Program-made: the position numbers and the translations under genes
In this document: piece after piece, positions 7,361-15,773 of the stretch
How positions within the stretch are numbered: position 1 is the stretch's first letter
Layout of the letters: each line of letters starts with the position of its first letter
Notes under the pieces: generated by a model
Told to the model about the DNA's origin: nothing
Database searches by the model: none
The model's input: the letters and a program-made list of their open reading frames with translations, nothing else
Assembly: GCA_014360055.1 (NCBI GenBank)
Contig: JACIYH010000008.1
Location: forward strand, 1-56,572
Source: Bacillota bacterium
Lineage (GTDB): Bacteria > Bacillota > Sulfobacillia > JACIYH01
Length of the DNA: 56,572 nucleotides
Reading direction: 5' to 3'

Positions 7361-8032
7361 TCAGTAACCTGGCCGACCGCCCAGCACGTTGGCGCGGGCG
7401 TGCTCGATGTGTGCGGAAATGGCCCTGGCCGCCCCCTCCGCGTCGCGGGCGGCCAGGGCCCGGTAGACCTGGCGGTGTTCTTCCAGGGCCCGTTGCAACC
7501 TCCCCGGTACCCGCAGGGAGGCTGCCCGGGCCTGCTGTACATAGTATACGGCCCCTCCCAGGGCGAGCTTGAGGGGCCGGCTGCGGGATGCATTCACGAT
7601 CAACTGGTGGAATCTGGCGTCCAGGCGGGTGACCTGTTCCACGTCCTGGCGGGCAGTGTAAAACTCCATCAGGTCGACGATCTCGCCCAATTCGGCCAGT
7701 TCCTGGTCAGTCATGTGCTGGGCGGCCCAGCGGGCGGCCAGGGCCTCCAGCACCGACCGGATGGTGAAGATGTCGTCCACTTCTGAGGGCGTGATCCCCT
7801 CCACCACCACGCCGCGGTTGGGGAGGGTGCGTACCAGCCCTTCTGCTTCCAGTGCCTGCAGGGCTTCCCTGACCGGAGTGCGGCTGACGCCGAGCTCTTC
7901 GGCCACGCGGGCCGCCAGCAACACTTCCCCCGGCTGGTACCTGCCGGAGACGATCGCCTCTCTCAGTCGGGCGAGCACCTGGCTCTTCAGGGAGACGGGT
8001 GCGCCTTCCGGTGCGTCCAGTGACTCGGCCAC
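7361..8032 (-). CDS. GntR family (FCD subfamily) transcriptional regulator
   Basis: A 223-residue regulator convergent with the transporter operon, 12 bp after its last gene. Winged HTH at about residues 14-80 with SRTPVREALQ; FCD domain behind it with DARFHQL, LEEHRQV and SAHIEH supplying the expected Asp/His metal ligands. The GTG start at 8032 follows TGGAGG, which overlaps the stop of a possible short upstream frame. It differs from the regulator at 611-1303, so two FCD regulators bracket the island. Its own promoter (8233-8262) contains three 8-bp iterations that could be its operator. Target and effector are inferred to be the neighbouring transporter genes and their substrate. Confidence 0.86.
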   Translation of the reverse strand: MAESLDAPEGAPVSLKSQVLARLREAIVSGRYQPGEVLLAARVAEELGVSRTPVREALQALEAEGLVRTLPNRGVVVEGITPSEVDDIFTIRSVLEALAARWAAQHMTDQELAELGEIVDLMEFYTARQDVEQVTRLDARFHQLIVNASRSRPLKLALGGAVYYVQQARAASLRVPGRLQRALEEHRQVYRALAARDAEGAARAISAHIEHARANVLGGRPGY

Positions 8033-8039
8033 CGCTGTT

Positions 8040-8198
8040 TCAATCCTCCAGGGGCAGCGTGGCGAGGAAGTCGTTGACTATCAGTTCCCACATGGCCAGG
8101 GTTTCCGCCCCGGGCGAAGATTCGCCAGCCGGGAAGGTCGGCCGGTGCGGGAACCACTCTCTCGCCCATTCCTGCTCATTCTCGCCGTGAGCCCTCAT
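8040..8198 (-). CDS. Possible small leader protein upstream of the second GntR gene
   Basis: An open frame of 52 codons if the ATG at 8198 is used. It ends TLPLED and its final codons contain the TGGAGG ribosome binding site of the GntR gene, which would couple the two. The frame is open further upstream, but the earlier ATG at 8243 lies within the promoter and cannot be used from that start point. The product is acidic with no recognised domain. The RBS for ATG 8198 (GGAGG only 2 nt away) is badly spaced, so this may be just an untranslated leader. Confidence 0.28.
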   Translation of the reverse strand: MRAHGENEQEWAREWFPHRPTFPAGESSPGAETLAMWELIVNDFLATLPLED

Positions 8199-8232
8199 GT
8201 CCTCCACGCTCCCGCCCCCCGCAGCTAGCATT

Positions 8233-8262
8233 ATTGTATCCACGTATCTCCGTATCCGTCAA
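8233..8262 (-). promoter_or_regulatory. Sigma-70-type promoter with three 8-bp GTATC iterations
   Basis: Reading on the minus strand: TTGACG (8262-8257), 18-bp spacer, TACAAT (8238-8233). On the plus strand the spacer shows GTATC beginning at 8236, 8244 and 8252, an exact 8-bp period, which looks like a regulator binding array placed between -35 and -10. Transcription would start near 8226 and read the second GntR gene. Confidence 0.6.
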
Positions 8263-8362
8263 GAGCCAGGCACCGGTCGGGGGAATGGAGCGTGCGACGG
8301 AAATCCGAGCCCCTGAGCAGGGGCGGTGGTTAGGCTGAGCGGACCGAGCAGGTCGCCAGTGC

Positions 8363-8391
8363 TTGCATAGTTATGCGGGGGGAAGTATAAT
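8363..8391 (+). promoter_or_regulatory. Promoter of the arginine operon with a candidate ArgR site
   Basis: TTGCAT (8363-8368), 17-bp spacer, TATAAT (8386-8391): a near-consensus sigma-70/SigA promoter whose start point would be about 25 nt before argC. The -35 lies inside TGCATAGTTATGC, an imperfect palindrome (TGCATA/TATGCG) that resembles half-sites of arginine repressor boxes. Repression by ArgR/AhrC is inferred from position and pathway. Confidence 0.7.
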
Positions 8392-8423
8392 GTGGAGCAT
8401 GGAGAAGGGGGGCCCGAGCGGTT

Positions 8424-9554
8424 TTGGCAGACGGGATTGGACTCACCCACGGGGCAGACCTCGCCCGACCGGTTGCCGGTGAGCCGGCGCCGGGGCGGGG
8501 CCAGGGGCGCGCTAAGGTGGCGGTTTTGGGGGCGACCGGCTATACCGGCGTGGAACTGGTCCGGTTGCTGATGGGCCACCCGGGAGTGGAGGTGGTGGCC
8601 GCTACCTCGGACTCCCACGCGGGTGAGCGACTCGACCGGGTGTTCCCCCACCTGCGTCCCTGCCCCATCCGCCTCTTGCCCACCTCGGCCCCGGTCCTCG
8701 AGGCGGTAGGGGATGCCGCGGTGGTGTTCATCTGCCTGCCGCATGGCCTGGCCATGGAGAAGGTGCCCGGCCTCCTGGAGGCGGGGAAGCGGGTGATCGA
8801 CTTCGGGGCGGATTTCCGCCTGCGTGACGACGCCGTGTACCAGCAGTGGTACGGGCGTCCCCACGCCTGCCCGGATCTCCTGGGGGAGGCGGTGTACGGG
8901 ATACCCGAGGTCAACCGCGCCCGGATAGCGGGGGCCCGGCTGGTGGCCAACCCCGGCTGCTACCCGACCAGCGTGATCCTGGCGCTGGCTCCCCTGGCCG
9001 GCTGGCCGGGGGTGGAGTGGTCGGCGGTGGTGGCCGACTGCAAGTCCGGTGTGACGGGCGCCGGCCGCAGTCCCTCCCAGGGCACCCACTACCCCGAGGT
9101 CAACGATTCCCTGCGACCGTATAACGTGGCGGGTGCCCACCGGCACGTGCCCGAGATGGAGCAGGAACTGGAATCCCTGGTGGGCGGCCCGGTGCGGGTG
9201 GCTTTCACGCCCCACCTGGTGCCGATGTCGCGGGGCATGCTGTCCGCGGTCTACCTGCGGTGCCGTCCGGTACCGTCGGTGGAGGAACTGCAGGCGGCCT
9301 ACCGCCGGCGGTTCGAGGGAGAGCCTTTCGTGGAGGTGCTGGAGCCCGGAGAACTGCCCGCCACCGCCCACGTGCGGGGGACCAACCGGTGCCACCTGGC
9401 GGTCACGGTGGACGGGCGCACGGGGACGGTGGTGGTCTTTTCCGCCATAGACAACCTGGGCAAGGGTGCCGCCGGGCAGGCCTTGCAGAACCTCAATGTC
9501 ATGATGGGGTGGCCGGAAGACACCGGGCTGCAGGCCCCCGGCCTGTTCCCCTGA
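8424..9554 (+). CDS. argC: N-acetyl-gamma-glutamyl-phosphate reductase (ArgC)
   Basis: Third step of arginine synthesis: NADPH-dependent reduction of N-acetylglutamyl phosphate to the semialdehyde. The nucleotide-binding glycine motif GATGYTG is at residues 36-42, the catalytic Cys179 lies in NPGCYPTS, and GAHRHVPE and the C-terminal NLGKGAAGQA motif are present. From the TTG at 8424 the protein is 376 residues, with about 30 residues before the usual family start; AAGGGGGG upstream supports this start, but a GTG at 8517 would give a conventional N terminus. First gene of argC-argJ-argBD-argG-argH, reading from the promoter at 8363-8391. Confidence 0.95.
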   Translation: MADGIGLTHGADLARPVAGEPAPGRGQGRAKVAVLGATGYTGVELVRLLMGHPGVEVVAATSDSHAGERLDRVFPHLRPCPIRLLPTSAPVLEAVGDAAVVFICLPHGLAMEKVPGLLEAGKRVIDFGADFRLRDDAVYQQWYGRPHACPDLLGEAVYGIPEVNRARIAGARLVANPGCYPTSVILALAPLAGWPGVEWSAVVADCKSGVTGAGRSPSQGTHYPEVNDSLRPYNVAGAHRHVPEMEQELESLVGGPVRVAFTPHLVPMSRGMLSAVYLRCRPVPSVEELQAAYRRRFEGEPFVEVLEPGELPATAHVRGTNRCHLAVTVDGRTGTVVVFSAIDNLGKGAAGQALQNLNVMMGWPEDTGLQAPGLFP

Positions 9555-9647
9555 CCGGGTTCGGGCGCTCTCCGACGCCGGGAATGGTGGTGCGGGGGCC
9601 AATTACGGTAGATCAGTTTTGGCAGATCAGTGGGGGCTGGAAGTGGC

Positions 9648-10868
9648 ATGGGGGAGTTGCGTGCGGTGACGGTGGGAACAGGTGAAGTGCGCTGGCCGGC
9701 CGGTTTCCTGGCCGCGGGAGTGAACGCGGGGCTCAAGAAGAACGGGAAGCTGGATCTGGCCCTGGTGGCGAGCCTCCAGCCCGCCGCGGCGGCCGGGGTG
9801 TTCACCCGCAACCGGGTCCAGGCTGCCCCCGTGCTGGTTACCAGGGAGCACCTGAAGAGTGGCCGGTTGCGGGGGCTGGTGTGCAACAGCGGGCGGGCCA
9901 ACGCCTGCGTGGGGGAGCGGGGCCTGGCGGACGCCCGCACCATGGCGGCCGAAGCAGCCCGGGTCCTGGCGGAGGTACTGGGTGAACCGATTGGCCCTGG
10001 CGAGATAGCCGTGGCCTCGACCGGGGTGATCGGGGTTCCCCTCAACATGGAGGCGGTGAAGGAAGGGATCCGGCGCGCGGGGGCGGCGCTCTCGACCACC
10101 GGGTTTGCGGCGGCCGCGCGTGCGATCATGACCACGGACACCCGTCCCAAGATGGCGGGCGTCACCGTGTCCGCGCAGGGAGGCGAGTTCACCGTGGCCG
10201 GCATGGCCAAGGGGTCGGGTATGATCCACCCTGACCTTGCCACCATGCTGGCCTTCCTGTTCACCGATGCCCGGGTCGGTACCGAGGAGTTGCGCGGAGT
10301 GCTGGGACGGGCGGCGGACGATACCTTCAACATGCTCACCGTGGACGGGGATACCTCCACCAACGACATGGTGGTGCTCATGGCCAACGGGGCCGCCGGG
10401 GTGGAGCCGGCACGCGAGGTCCTGCAGGAAGCGGTGACAGCCGTGTGCCTGGAACTGGCCCGCGAGATCGCGCGGGACGGGGAGGGGGCCTCCCGCTATC
10501 TGGAGGTGGAGGTCGGGGGGGCGGCTACCCTTGCCGATGCCCGGCGGGCGGCGCGGGCGGTGGCATCTTCCTCCCTGGTGAAGACCGCGGTGGCGGGGGC
10601 CGACCCCAACTGGGGGCGCATCCTGGCCGCCCTGGGGTACTCCGGTGCCTCCTTCGATCCCGGGCGGGTGGCCGTTTTCCTGGGTCCCGTGCAGGTCGCC
10701 GACCGCGGGGTGGAGATACCCTTCGACGAGGGTGAGGCCCGGCGGGCCCTCAGCGGGACGGAGGTGCACATCCTGGTTGACCTGGGGGGAGGTCCCCACC
10801 GGGCCCGGGCCTTCGGTTGCGACCTCACGGAAGATTACGTACGCATCAACGCCAGTTACCGCACCTAG
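9648..10868 (+). CDS. argJ: Bifunctional ornithine acetyltransferase / N-acetylglutamate synthase (ArgJ)
   Basis: Moves the acetyl group from N-acetylornithine to glutamate, making the pathway cyclic, and may also use acetyl-CoA. The 406-residue product has the autocleavage site in KGSGMI...ATML, with Thr199 as the nucleophile that becomes the N terminus of the beta chain. Other family motifs are STGVIG, NMLTVDGDTSTND and GADPNWGRI. The ATG at 9648 was preferred to a GTG 18 nt upstream because GGGGGCTGGAAG precedes it. It lies 93 nt after argC and 31 nt before the argB-argD gene. With ArgJ present, a separate argE deacetylase is not needed (none is in the window). Confidence 0.95.
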   Translation: MGELRAVTVGTGEVRWPAGFLAAGVNAGLKKNGKLDLALVASLQPAAAAGVFTRNRVQAAPVLVTREHLKSGRLRGLVCNSGRANACVGERGLADARTMAAEAARVLAEVLGEPIGPGEIAVASTGVIGVPLNMEAVKEGIRRAGAALSTTGFAAAARAIMTTDTRPKMAGVTVSAQGGEFTVAGMAKGSGMIHPDLATMLAFLFTDARVGTEELRGVLGRAADDTFNMLTVDGDTSTNDMVVLMANGAAGVEPAREVLQEAVTAVCLELAREIARDGEGASRYLEVEVGGAATLADARRAARAVASSSLVKTAVAGADPNWGRILAALGYSGASFDPGRVAVFLGPVQVADRGVEIPFDEGEARRALSGTEVHILVDLGGGPHRARAFGCDLTEDYVRINASYRT

Positions 10869-10899
10869 GTGCGGTGCGGGCGCGGGTGGGGGGAATCCC

Positions 10900-13023
10900 A
10901 TGCGGGCGGAAGAGAAGGCGGCCGTTCTCCTGGAGGCCATGCCCTACGTGCAGGCCTTCCAGGGTAAGACGGTGGTGATCAAGTACGGGGGGCACCTGGA
11001 CGGGGAACTGGGCGCATTTGCCCAGGACGTGGTGTTTCTCCACCTGGTGGGCATCCGGCCGGTGGTGGTGCATGGGGGCGGGCGGGAAATCTCCGCTCTC
11101 ATGGAGCGTCTCGGCAAGAAGCCCGTGTTCGTGGAGGGGCTGCGCGTCACGGACCGCGAGACCGCGGAAATAGCGGAGATGGTCCTCTCGGGCAAGGTGA
11201 ATCAGGAGATAGTGGCCGCCATCGCGTCCCGCGGGGGCCGCGCCGTGGGCCTCAGCGGCAAGGATGGCGCCCTCATCAGGGCGCGCAAGAAGGACGGTCC
11301 CGTCGACCTGGGGTTCGTGGGAGAAGTGGAGGAAGTCGACCCCCGTCTGGTGACCACCCTCCTGGAGAGCGGCTACATCCCGGTATGCGCGCCCATCGCC
11401 CTGGGACCGGGTGGAGAAGCTTACAACCTGAACGCGGACACCGCCGCGGCCGAACTGGCGGTGGCTCTGGGGGCGGAGAAGCTGGTCCTGTTAACCGACG
11501 TCCCCGGATTGCTCCGAGACCGGGCCGACCCCGGCTCCCTGGTTTCCGTCCTGGGCGTGCGGGAAGCGGAGGACATGCTCTCCCGCGGCGGGGTGGAAGG
11601 GGGCATGATCCCCAAGCTGAAGGCGTGCCTGCGGGCGGTGGGCGGAGGGGTGAAGTCGGCCCACATCGTGGACGGGCGGCGGGCCCACTTCCTCCTGGTG
11701 GAGATCTTCACCCAAGAGGGGGCCGGCACCATGGTCACCCCGGGCCACCACGATGTCGCGGTTGCGGCTGCGGCCGGGGCTGCCGCCGAGGATACCGTTG
11801 TGGAACTGGAGCGGCAGCACTACTGGCCGGTATTCCGGCGCCAGCCCCTGGTGCTCGTGCGGGGAGAGGGGTCGTGGGTCCGGGACATACACGGCCGCCG
11901 CTACCTCGACTTCGTCACCGGCCTGGCGGTGTGCGGCCTGGGCCACTGCCACCCCCGCGTTACCCGGGCCATCTGCGAGCAGGCGCGGGAACTGGTACAC
12001 ACCTCCTGCCTGTACTACACGGTTCCTCAGGTGCTGCTGGCGCGGGAGTTGGCCCGGTTAAGCGGCCTGGAGCGGGTGTTTTTCGCCAATTCGGGTGCCG
12101 AGGCCAACGAGGGGGCCATCAAGCTGGCGCGCAAGTTCGGCTCCCGGGAGGGGCGATTCCACATCGTGACCGTGCGCCGCTCCTTCCACGGGCGCACCCT
12201 GGCCACCATGGCCGCCACGGGACAGGAGAAGTACCACCGGGGCTTTGGCCCCCTGCCTCCCGGCTTCAGTTACGTCCCCCTGGGAGACGTGCAGGCCCTG
12301 GAAAGGGCCATCACCCCCCAGACGGTGGCGGTGATGGTGGAGCCGGTGCAGGGGGAAGGGGGTATTTACCCCGCCCCGCCCGGGTTCATGGAGGCTCTCG
12401 CCGGCTGGCAGGGGAAGGGTATCCTGCTCATCTGCGACGAGATCCAGTGCGGGTTGGGGCGCACGGGGAGGTGGTTTGCCTTCCAGCATTACGGGCTCCG
12501 GCCGGACATCGTCACCCTGGCCAAATCCCTGGGCGGAGGGGTACCCATCGGGGCGGTGCTGGCCCGCGAGGAGGTGGCGGCCTGCCTGGGTCCCGGGGAT
12601 CACGGCTCCACCTTCGGGGGCAATCCCCTGGCCTGCCGGGCGGCGCTGGCCTACCTGGAGGCCTTGCAGGAGGAAGGGGCGGTGGAAAACGCTGCCCTCA
12701 TGGGTGAGCGCCTGGGCGCCGGGCTGAGGGCGCTGGCCGCCCGGCACCCGGCGGTGGCAGAGGTGCGCTCCGTGGGGCTGATGGCAGGGCTCCAGTTGCG
12801 GGTACCGGGTGCGCCGGTGGTGGCGGCCTGCCGGGACCTGGGCCTGCTGGTGAACTGCACCGAGGAAGTGGTGATCCGCCTCTTGCCGGCGCTGAACGTG
12901 AGCGCGGAAGAGGTGGACCTGGCGCTGGGCATCCTGGACCGGGCCCTGGCGGTGGCGGACGAGGCCCTGGCGGGCGCCCCCGCGGGGGCGCAGGACGTCC
13001 CGGCGCCGGGCGTCTCGCAGTGA
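10900..13023 (+). CDS. argB-argD: Fused acetylglutamate kinase-acetylornithine aminotransferase (ArgB-ArgD)
   Basis: One uninterrupted frame of 707 codons covers two enzymes. Residues 1-277 are acetylglutamate kinase: an N-terminal helix, KYGG with Lys28, HGGGREIS, and a C-terminal VEIFTQEGAGTM. The N-helix before KYGG is typical of arginine-inhibited hexameric kinases. Residues about 300-707 are a class III PLP aminotransferase with FFANSGAEANEGAIK, CDEIQCGLGRTG and the PLP lysine at 542 in TLAKSLGGG. The linker (about 278-300) is Ala-rich. Met278 has GAGGGGG 8 nt upstream, so a free ArgD could also be made by internal initiation. Separate genes are the norm; either a true fusion or loss of a stop codon in the assembly is possible. 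Confidence 0.9.
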   Translation: MRAEEKAAVLLEAMPYVQAFQGKTVVIKYGGHLDGELGAFAQDVVFLHLVGIRPVVVHGGGREISALMERLGKKPVFVEGLRVTDRETAEIAEMVLSGKVNQEIVAAIASRGGRAVGLSGKDGALIRARKKDGPVDLGFVGEVEEVDPRLVTTLLESGYIPVCAPIALGPGGEAYNLNADTAAAELAVALGAEKLVLLTDVPGLLRDRADPGSLVSVLGVREAEDMLSRGGVEGGMIPKLKACLRAVGGGVKSAHIVDGRRAHFLLVEIFTQEGAGTMVTPGHHDVAVAAAAGAAAEDTVVELERQHYWPVFRRQPLVLVRGEGSWVRDIHGRRYLDFVTGLAVCGLGHCHPRVTRAICEQARELVHTSCLYYTVPQVLLARELARLSGLERVFFANSGAEANEGAIKLARKFGSREGRFHIVTVRRSFHGRTLATMAATGQEKYHRGFGPLPPGFSYVPLGDVQALERAITPQTVAVMVEPVQGEGGIYPAPPGFMEALAGWQGKGILLICDEIQCGLGRTGRWFAFQHYGLRPDIVTLAKSLGGGVPIGAVLAREEVAACLGPGDHGSTFGGNPLACRAALAYLEALQEEGAVENAALMGERLGAGLRALAARHPAVAEVRSVGLMAGLQLRVPGAPVVAACRDLGLLVNCTEEVVIRLLPALNVSAEEVDLALGILDRALAVADEALAGAPAGAQDVPAPGVSQ

Positions 13024-13035
13024 AGGAGGGATACC

Positions 13036-14370
13036 GTGGACAAGGTGGTGCTGGCGTATTCGGGCGGGCTGGACACTTCTGTGGCCATCCATTGGTTGAA
13101 GGAAAAGTACGGCATGGAGGTAGTCGCGCTCATCGCCGACCTGGGAGAGGGGCGTGACCTGGATGCCCTGGTGAGTAAGGCGGTGCAGGTGGGCGCCGTC
13201 TCCTGCCGGGTGGTCGACGCCCGGGAGCGCTTTGCGCGGGAGTTCGTGTTCCCCGCCCTGCGGGCCCACGCCGTGTACGAGGGCGTGTACCCCCTTTCCG
13301 CCGGGCTGTCACGGCCCCTCATCGCCCGGCTCCTGGTGGACGCAGCCCACGCCGAGGGGGCCAAGGCGGTGGCTCACGGGTGCACCGGTAAGGGTAACGA
13401 CCAGGTGCGATTTGATGTCTCCGTGGCGGCGCTGGACCCGAGTCTCAAGGTGATCGCCCCCGTCCGGGAATGGAGTTGGTCCCGTGAGGAAGAAATCGAT
13501 TACGCCCGCGAGCACGGCATTCCCGTGCCGGTGGGCAAGCGCAACCCCTTTTCCATCGACCAGAACCTTTGGGGGCGCAGCATCGAGTGCGGCGTGCTCG
13601 AGGACCCCTGGGTGGAACCGCCCGCGGAGGCCTTTGCCTGGACAAGAGATGTGGCCGACACGCCCTCCCGGCCCTGCTACCTGCAGATCGAATTCGCCGA
13701 GGGAATACCGGTGGCCGTTGACGGCGAACCCCTGGGGCCCGTCGACCTGCTGGTGCGCCTGAACCAGGTGGCTGGCGAGCACGGGGTCGGGCGCATCGAC
13801 CACGTGGAGAACCGGCTGGTGGGGATCAAGTCGCGCGAGGTGTACGAGGCTCCGGCCGCCACCGTGCTGCTCGCCGCCCACCGCGCCCTGGAGACACTGT
13901 GTCTGCCCCGGGAAACCGCCCACTTCAAGACCCTGGTGGAGCAGAAGTATGCCGAACTGGTGTACTTTGGCCTGTGGTACTCCCCCCTGCGGGAGGCACT
14001 GGACGCCTTCGTGGCGTCCACCCAGCGCTACGTCACCGGCACGGTGCGGGTGAAACTCCACCACGGCACCTGTCAGGTGGTGGGCCGCCGCTCGCCGTAC
14101 TCCCTGTATGATTACGGGCTTGCCACCTACGACCCCGCCGACACCTTCCGGCACGATTCCGCCGTGGGATTCATCGACATCTGGGGCCTGCCCACCCGGG
14201 TGGCCGCCCGCGTGCAGGGGACGGCCCGTGCGCCGCACGCGGCGGCGCCGGAACGGGTTGCTGGCGGCAGTGCGGAAGCCGTGAGCACCGCGACCGCAAC
14301 GGGGGCCGGGGCGGTGGAGGAGCCTCTGGCCTCCGGCGTGGCGGCGGCCGGTGGGGGATGCCGGGCGTGA
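13036..14370 (+). CDS. argG: Argininosuccinate synthase (ArgG)
   Basis: Joins citrulline and aspartate using ATP. The PP-loop motif AYSGGLDTS is at residues 7-15, and [13 protein letters not shown], the citrulline/aspartate-binding segment, follows near 115. [10 protein letters not shown] and the [10 protein letters not shown] region are also typical. The GTG start is 5 nt after a perfect AAGGAGGG. The enzyme proper ends near [14 protein letters not shown]; after it come about 45 residues of Ala/Gly/Val-rich low-complexity sequence ending GGGCRA that is not part of the family, making the protein (444 aa) longer than usual. The gene overlaps argH by 13 nt. Citrulline formation (argF) is not in this window. 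Confidence 0.95.
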   Translation: MDKVVLAYSGGLDTSVAIHWLKEKYGMEVVALIADLGEGRDLDALVSKAVQVGAVSCRVVDARERFAREFVFPALRAHAVYEGVYPLSAGLSRPLIARLLVDAAHAEGAKAVAHGCTGKGNDQVRFDVSVAALDPSLKVIAPVREWSWSREEEIDYAREHGIPVPVGKRNPFSIDQNLWGRSIECGVLEDPWVEPPAEAFAWTRDVADTPSRPCYLQIEFAEGIPVAVDGEPLGPVDLLVRLNQVAGEHGVGRIDHVENRLVGIKSREVYEAPAATVLLAAHRALETLCLPRETAHFKTLVEQKYAELVYFGLWYSPLREALDAFVASTQRYVTGTVRVKLHHGTCQVVGRRSPYSLYDYGLATYDPADTFRHDSAVGFIDIWGLPTRVAARVQGTARAPHAAAPERVAGGSAEAVSTATATGAGAVEEPLASGVAAAGGGCRA

Positions 14371-15758
14371 GGTTGTGGGGGGGGCGCTTCGAGTCAGAGC
14401 CGCAGGAGGAGGTGCTGGCCTACACATCCTCCCTTCCTTACGACCGCCGCCTGGCCCGCCACGACGTGGAGGGGAGCCGGGCCCATGTACGCATGTTGAG
14501 AGACCGCGGCATCCTGAGCGGTGAAGAAGCCGCGCAGCTACTGGAGGGACTGGACGCCGTCGCGCGCGAGATCCAGGAGGGTAGCTTTCCCTTCCGGCCC
14601 GAACTGGAAGACGTGCACACGTGCGTGGAGGCGCGCCTGCGCGAGCTGGTGGGAGAGGTGGCGGGGAAGCTGCACACCGCCCGCAGCCGCAACGACCAGG
14701 TGGCCCTGGACATGCACCTCTATCTGCGCGAGAGGGTCAGGGAACTGGATGGCGCCGTGCGCACCTTGCAGGTGAGCATCCTCGACTTGGCGGAGAGGCA
14801 CCGCGACCTCATCATGCCCGGCTACACCCATCTGCAACCCGCCCAGCCCGTACTCTTCGCCCACCACCTGCTGGCGTACTTCTTCATGCTGCAGCGAGAC
14901 CGGGAGCGCCTGGCTTTCTGCCGGGAGCAGCTGGACCGCATGCCACTGGGGGCGGCGGCCCTGGCCGGTACGGGTTTCCCCATCGACCCCGGCCGGGTGG
15001 CTGCCGAACTGGGCTTCTCCCGCCTGTACGACAACTCCATGGATGCCGTCTCCGACCGGGACTACGTGGTGGACGTCCTCTCCGCCTGCGCCCTCATCAT
15101 GATCCACCTCGGACGCCTGGGCGAAGAACTGGTACTGTGGACCAGCCGCGAGTTCGGATTCCTGGAGCTGGACGACAGCTACACCACCGGTTCCAGTATC
15201 ATGCCCCAGAAGAAAAACCCGGATGTCGCGGAACTGGTGAGGGGTCGGGTGGGACGGGTGGTGGGGCAACTCACCGGCTTCCTGATGGTGCTCAAAGGGC
15301 TCCCCCTCACGTACGCGCGCGATCTCCAGGAGGATAAGGAGGCCGCCTTCGGGGCCCTGGATACCACCCTGGCCTCCCTGCAGGTGATGGCGGGCATGGT
15401 GGCCACTGCGCGCCCCCGTGCGGAGGCCATGGTGCGGGCCTGCCGGGGCGGGCTCCTCACCGCCACCGATCTGGCCGATTACCTGGCCAGGAAGGGGATG
15501 CCCTTCCGGCAGGCTCACGAACTGGTGGGGCGCATAGTCCGCTACTGCCTGGAGCGGCAGAAGGAGTTGTGGGAACTGACCACCGAGGAATACGCCGCCT
15601 TTTCGCCCCTGTTCGGCGACGATGTGCGGGAGCACGTTACGCTGGAGGCCAGTGTGCGCGCCCGCACTTCCCCGGGGGGGACGGCCCCCGCGAGCGTGGC
15701 GGCCCAACTCGAGAAGGCGCGAGCCCTGGCAGGAACTTCCCCGCGGGGGATGGTATAA
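14358..15758 (+). CDS. argH: Argininosuccinate lyase (ArgH)
   Basis: Last step of arginine synthesis, splitting argininosuccinate to arginine and fumarate. The 466-residue product shows the fumarase/aspartase superfamily signature [12 protein letters not shown] from residue 278, the N-terminal [23 protein letters not shown] with its catalytic region, and [11 protein letters not shown]. Length and domain order are normal. The start overlaps the end of argG by 13 nt in another frame. It is the final gene of the arginine operon; the stop codon lies within a TATAAT that might serve the next gene. Confidence 0.96.
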   Translation: MPGVRLWGGRFESEPQEEVLAYTSSLPYDRRLARHDVEGSRAHVRMLRDRGILSGEEAAQLLEGLDAVAREIQEGSFPFRPELEDVHTCVEARLRELVGEVAGKLHTARSRNDQVALDMHLYLRERVRELDGAVRTLQVSILDLAERHRDLIMPGYTHLQPAQPVLFAHHLLAYFFMLQRDRERLAFCREQLDRMPLGAAALAGTGFPIDPGRVAAELGFSRLYDNSMDAVSDRDYVVDVLSACALIMIHLGRLGEELVLWTSREFGFLELDDSYTTGSSIMPQKKNPDVAELVRGRVGRVVGQLTGFLMVLKGLPLTYARDLQEDKEAAFGALDTTLASLQVMAGMVATARPRAEAMVRACRGGLLTATDLADYLARKGMPFRQAHELVGRIVRYCLERQKELWELTTEEYAAFSPLFGDDVREHVTLEASVRARTSPGGTAPASVAAQLEKARALAGTSPRGMV

Positions 15759-15773
15759 TGGCACCGTGGTGAT

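Noticed and set aside
10645-10899. Upstream extension of the ArgB-ArgD frame into argJ
   Set aside because: This stretch is out of frame with the conserved argJ C terminus and contains no kinase sequence; the ATG at 10900 has a good ribosome binding site.
15754-15759. TATAAT at the end of argH as a promoter for the TPR gene
   Set aside because: There is no acceptable -35 at 16-18 bp, so it is mentioned in the gene entry only and not called.
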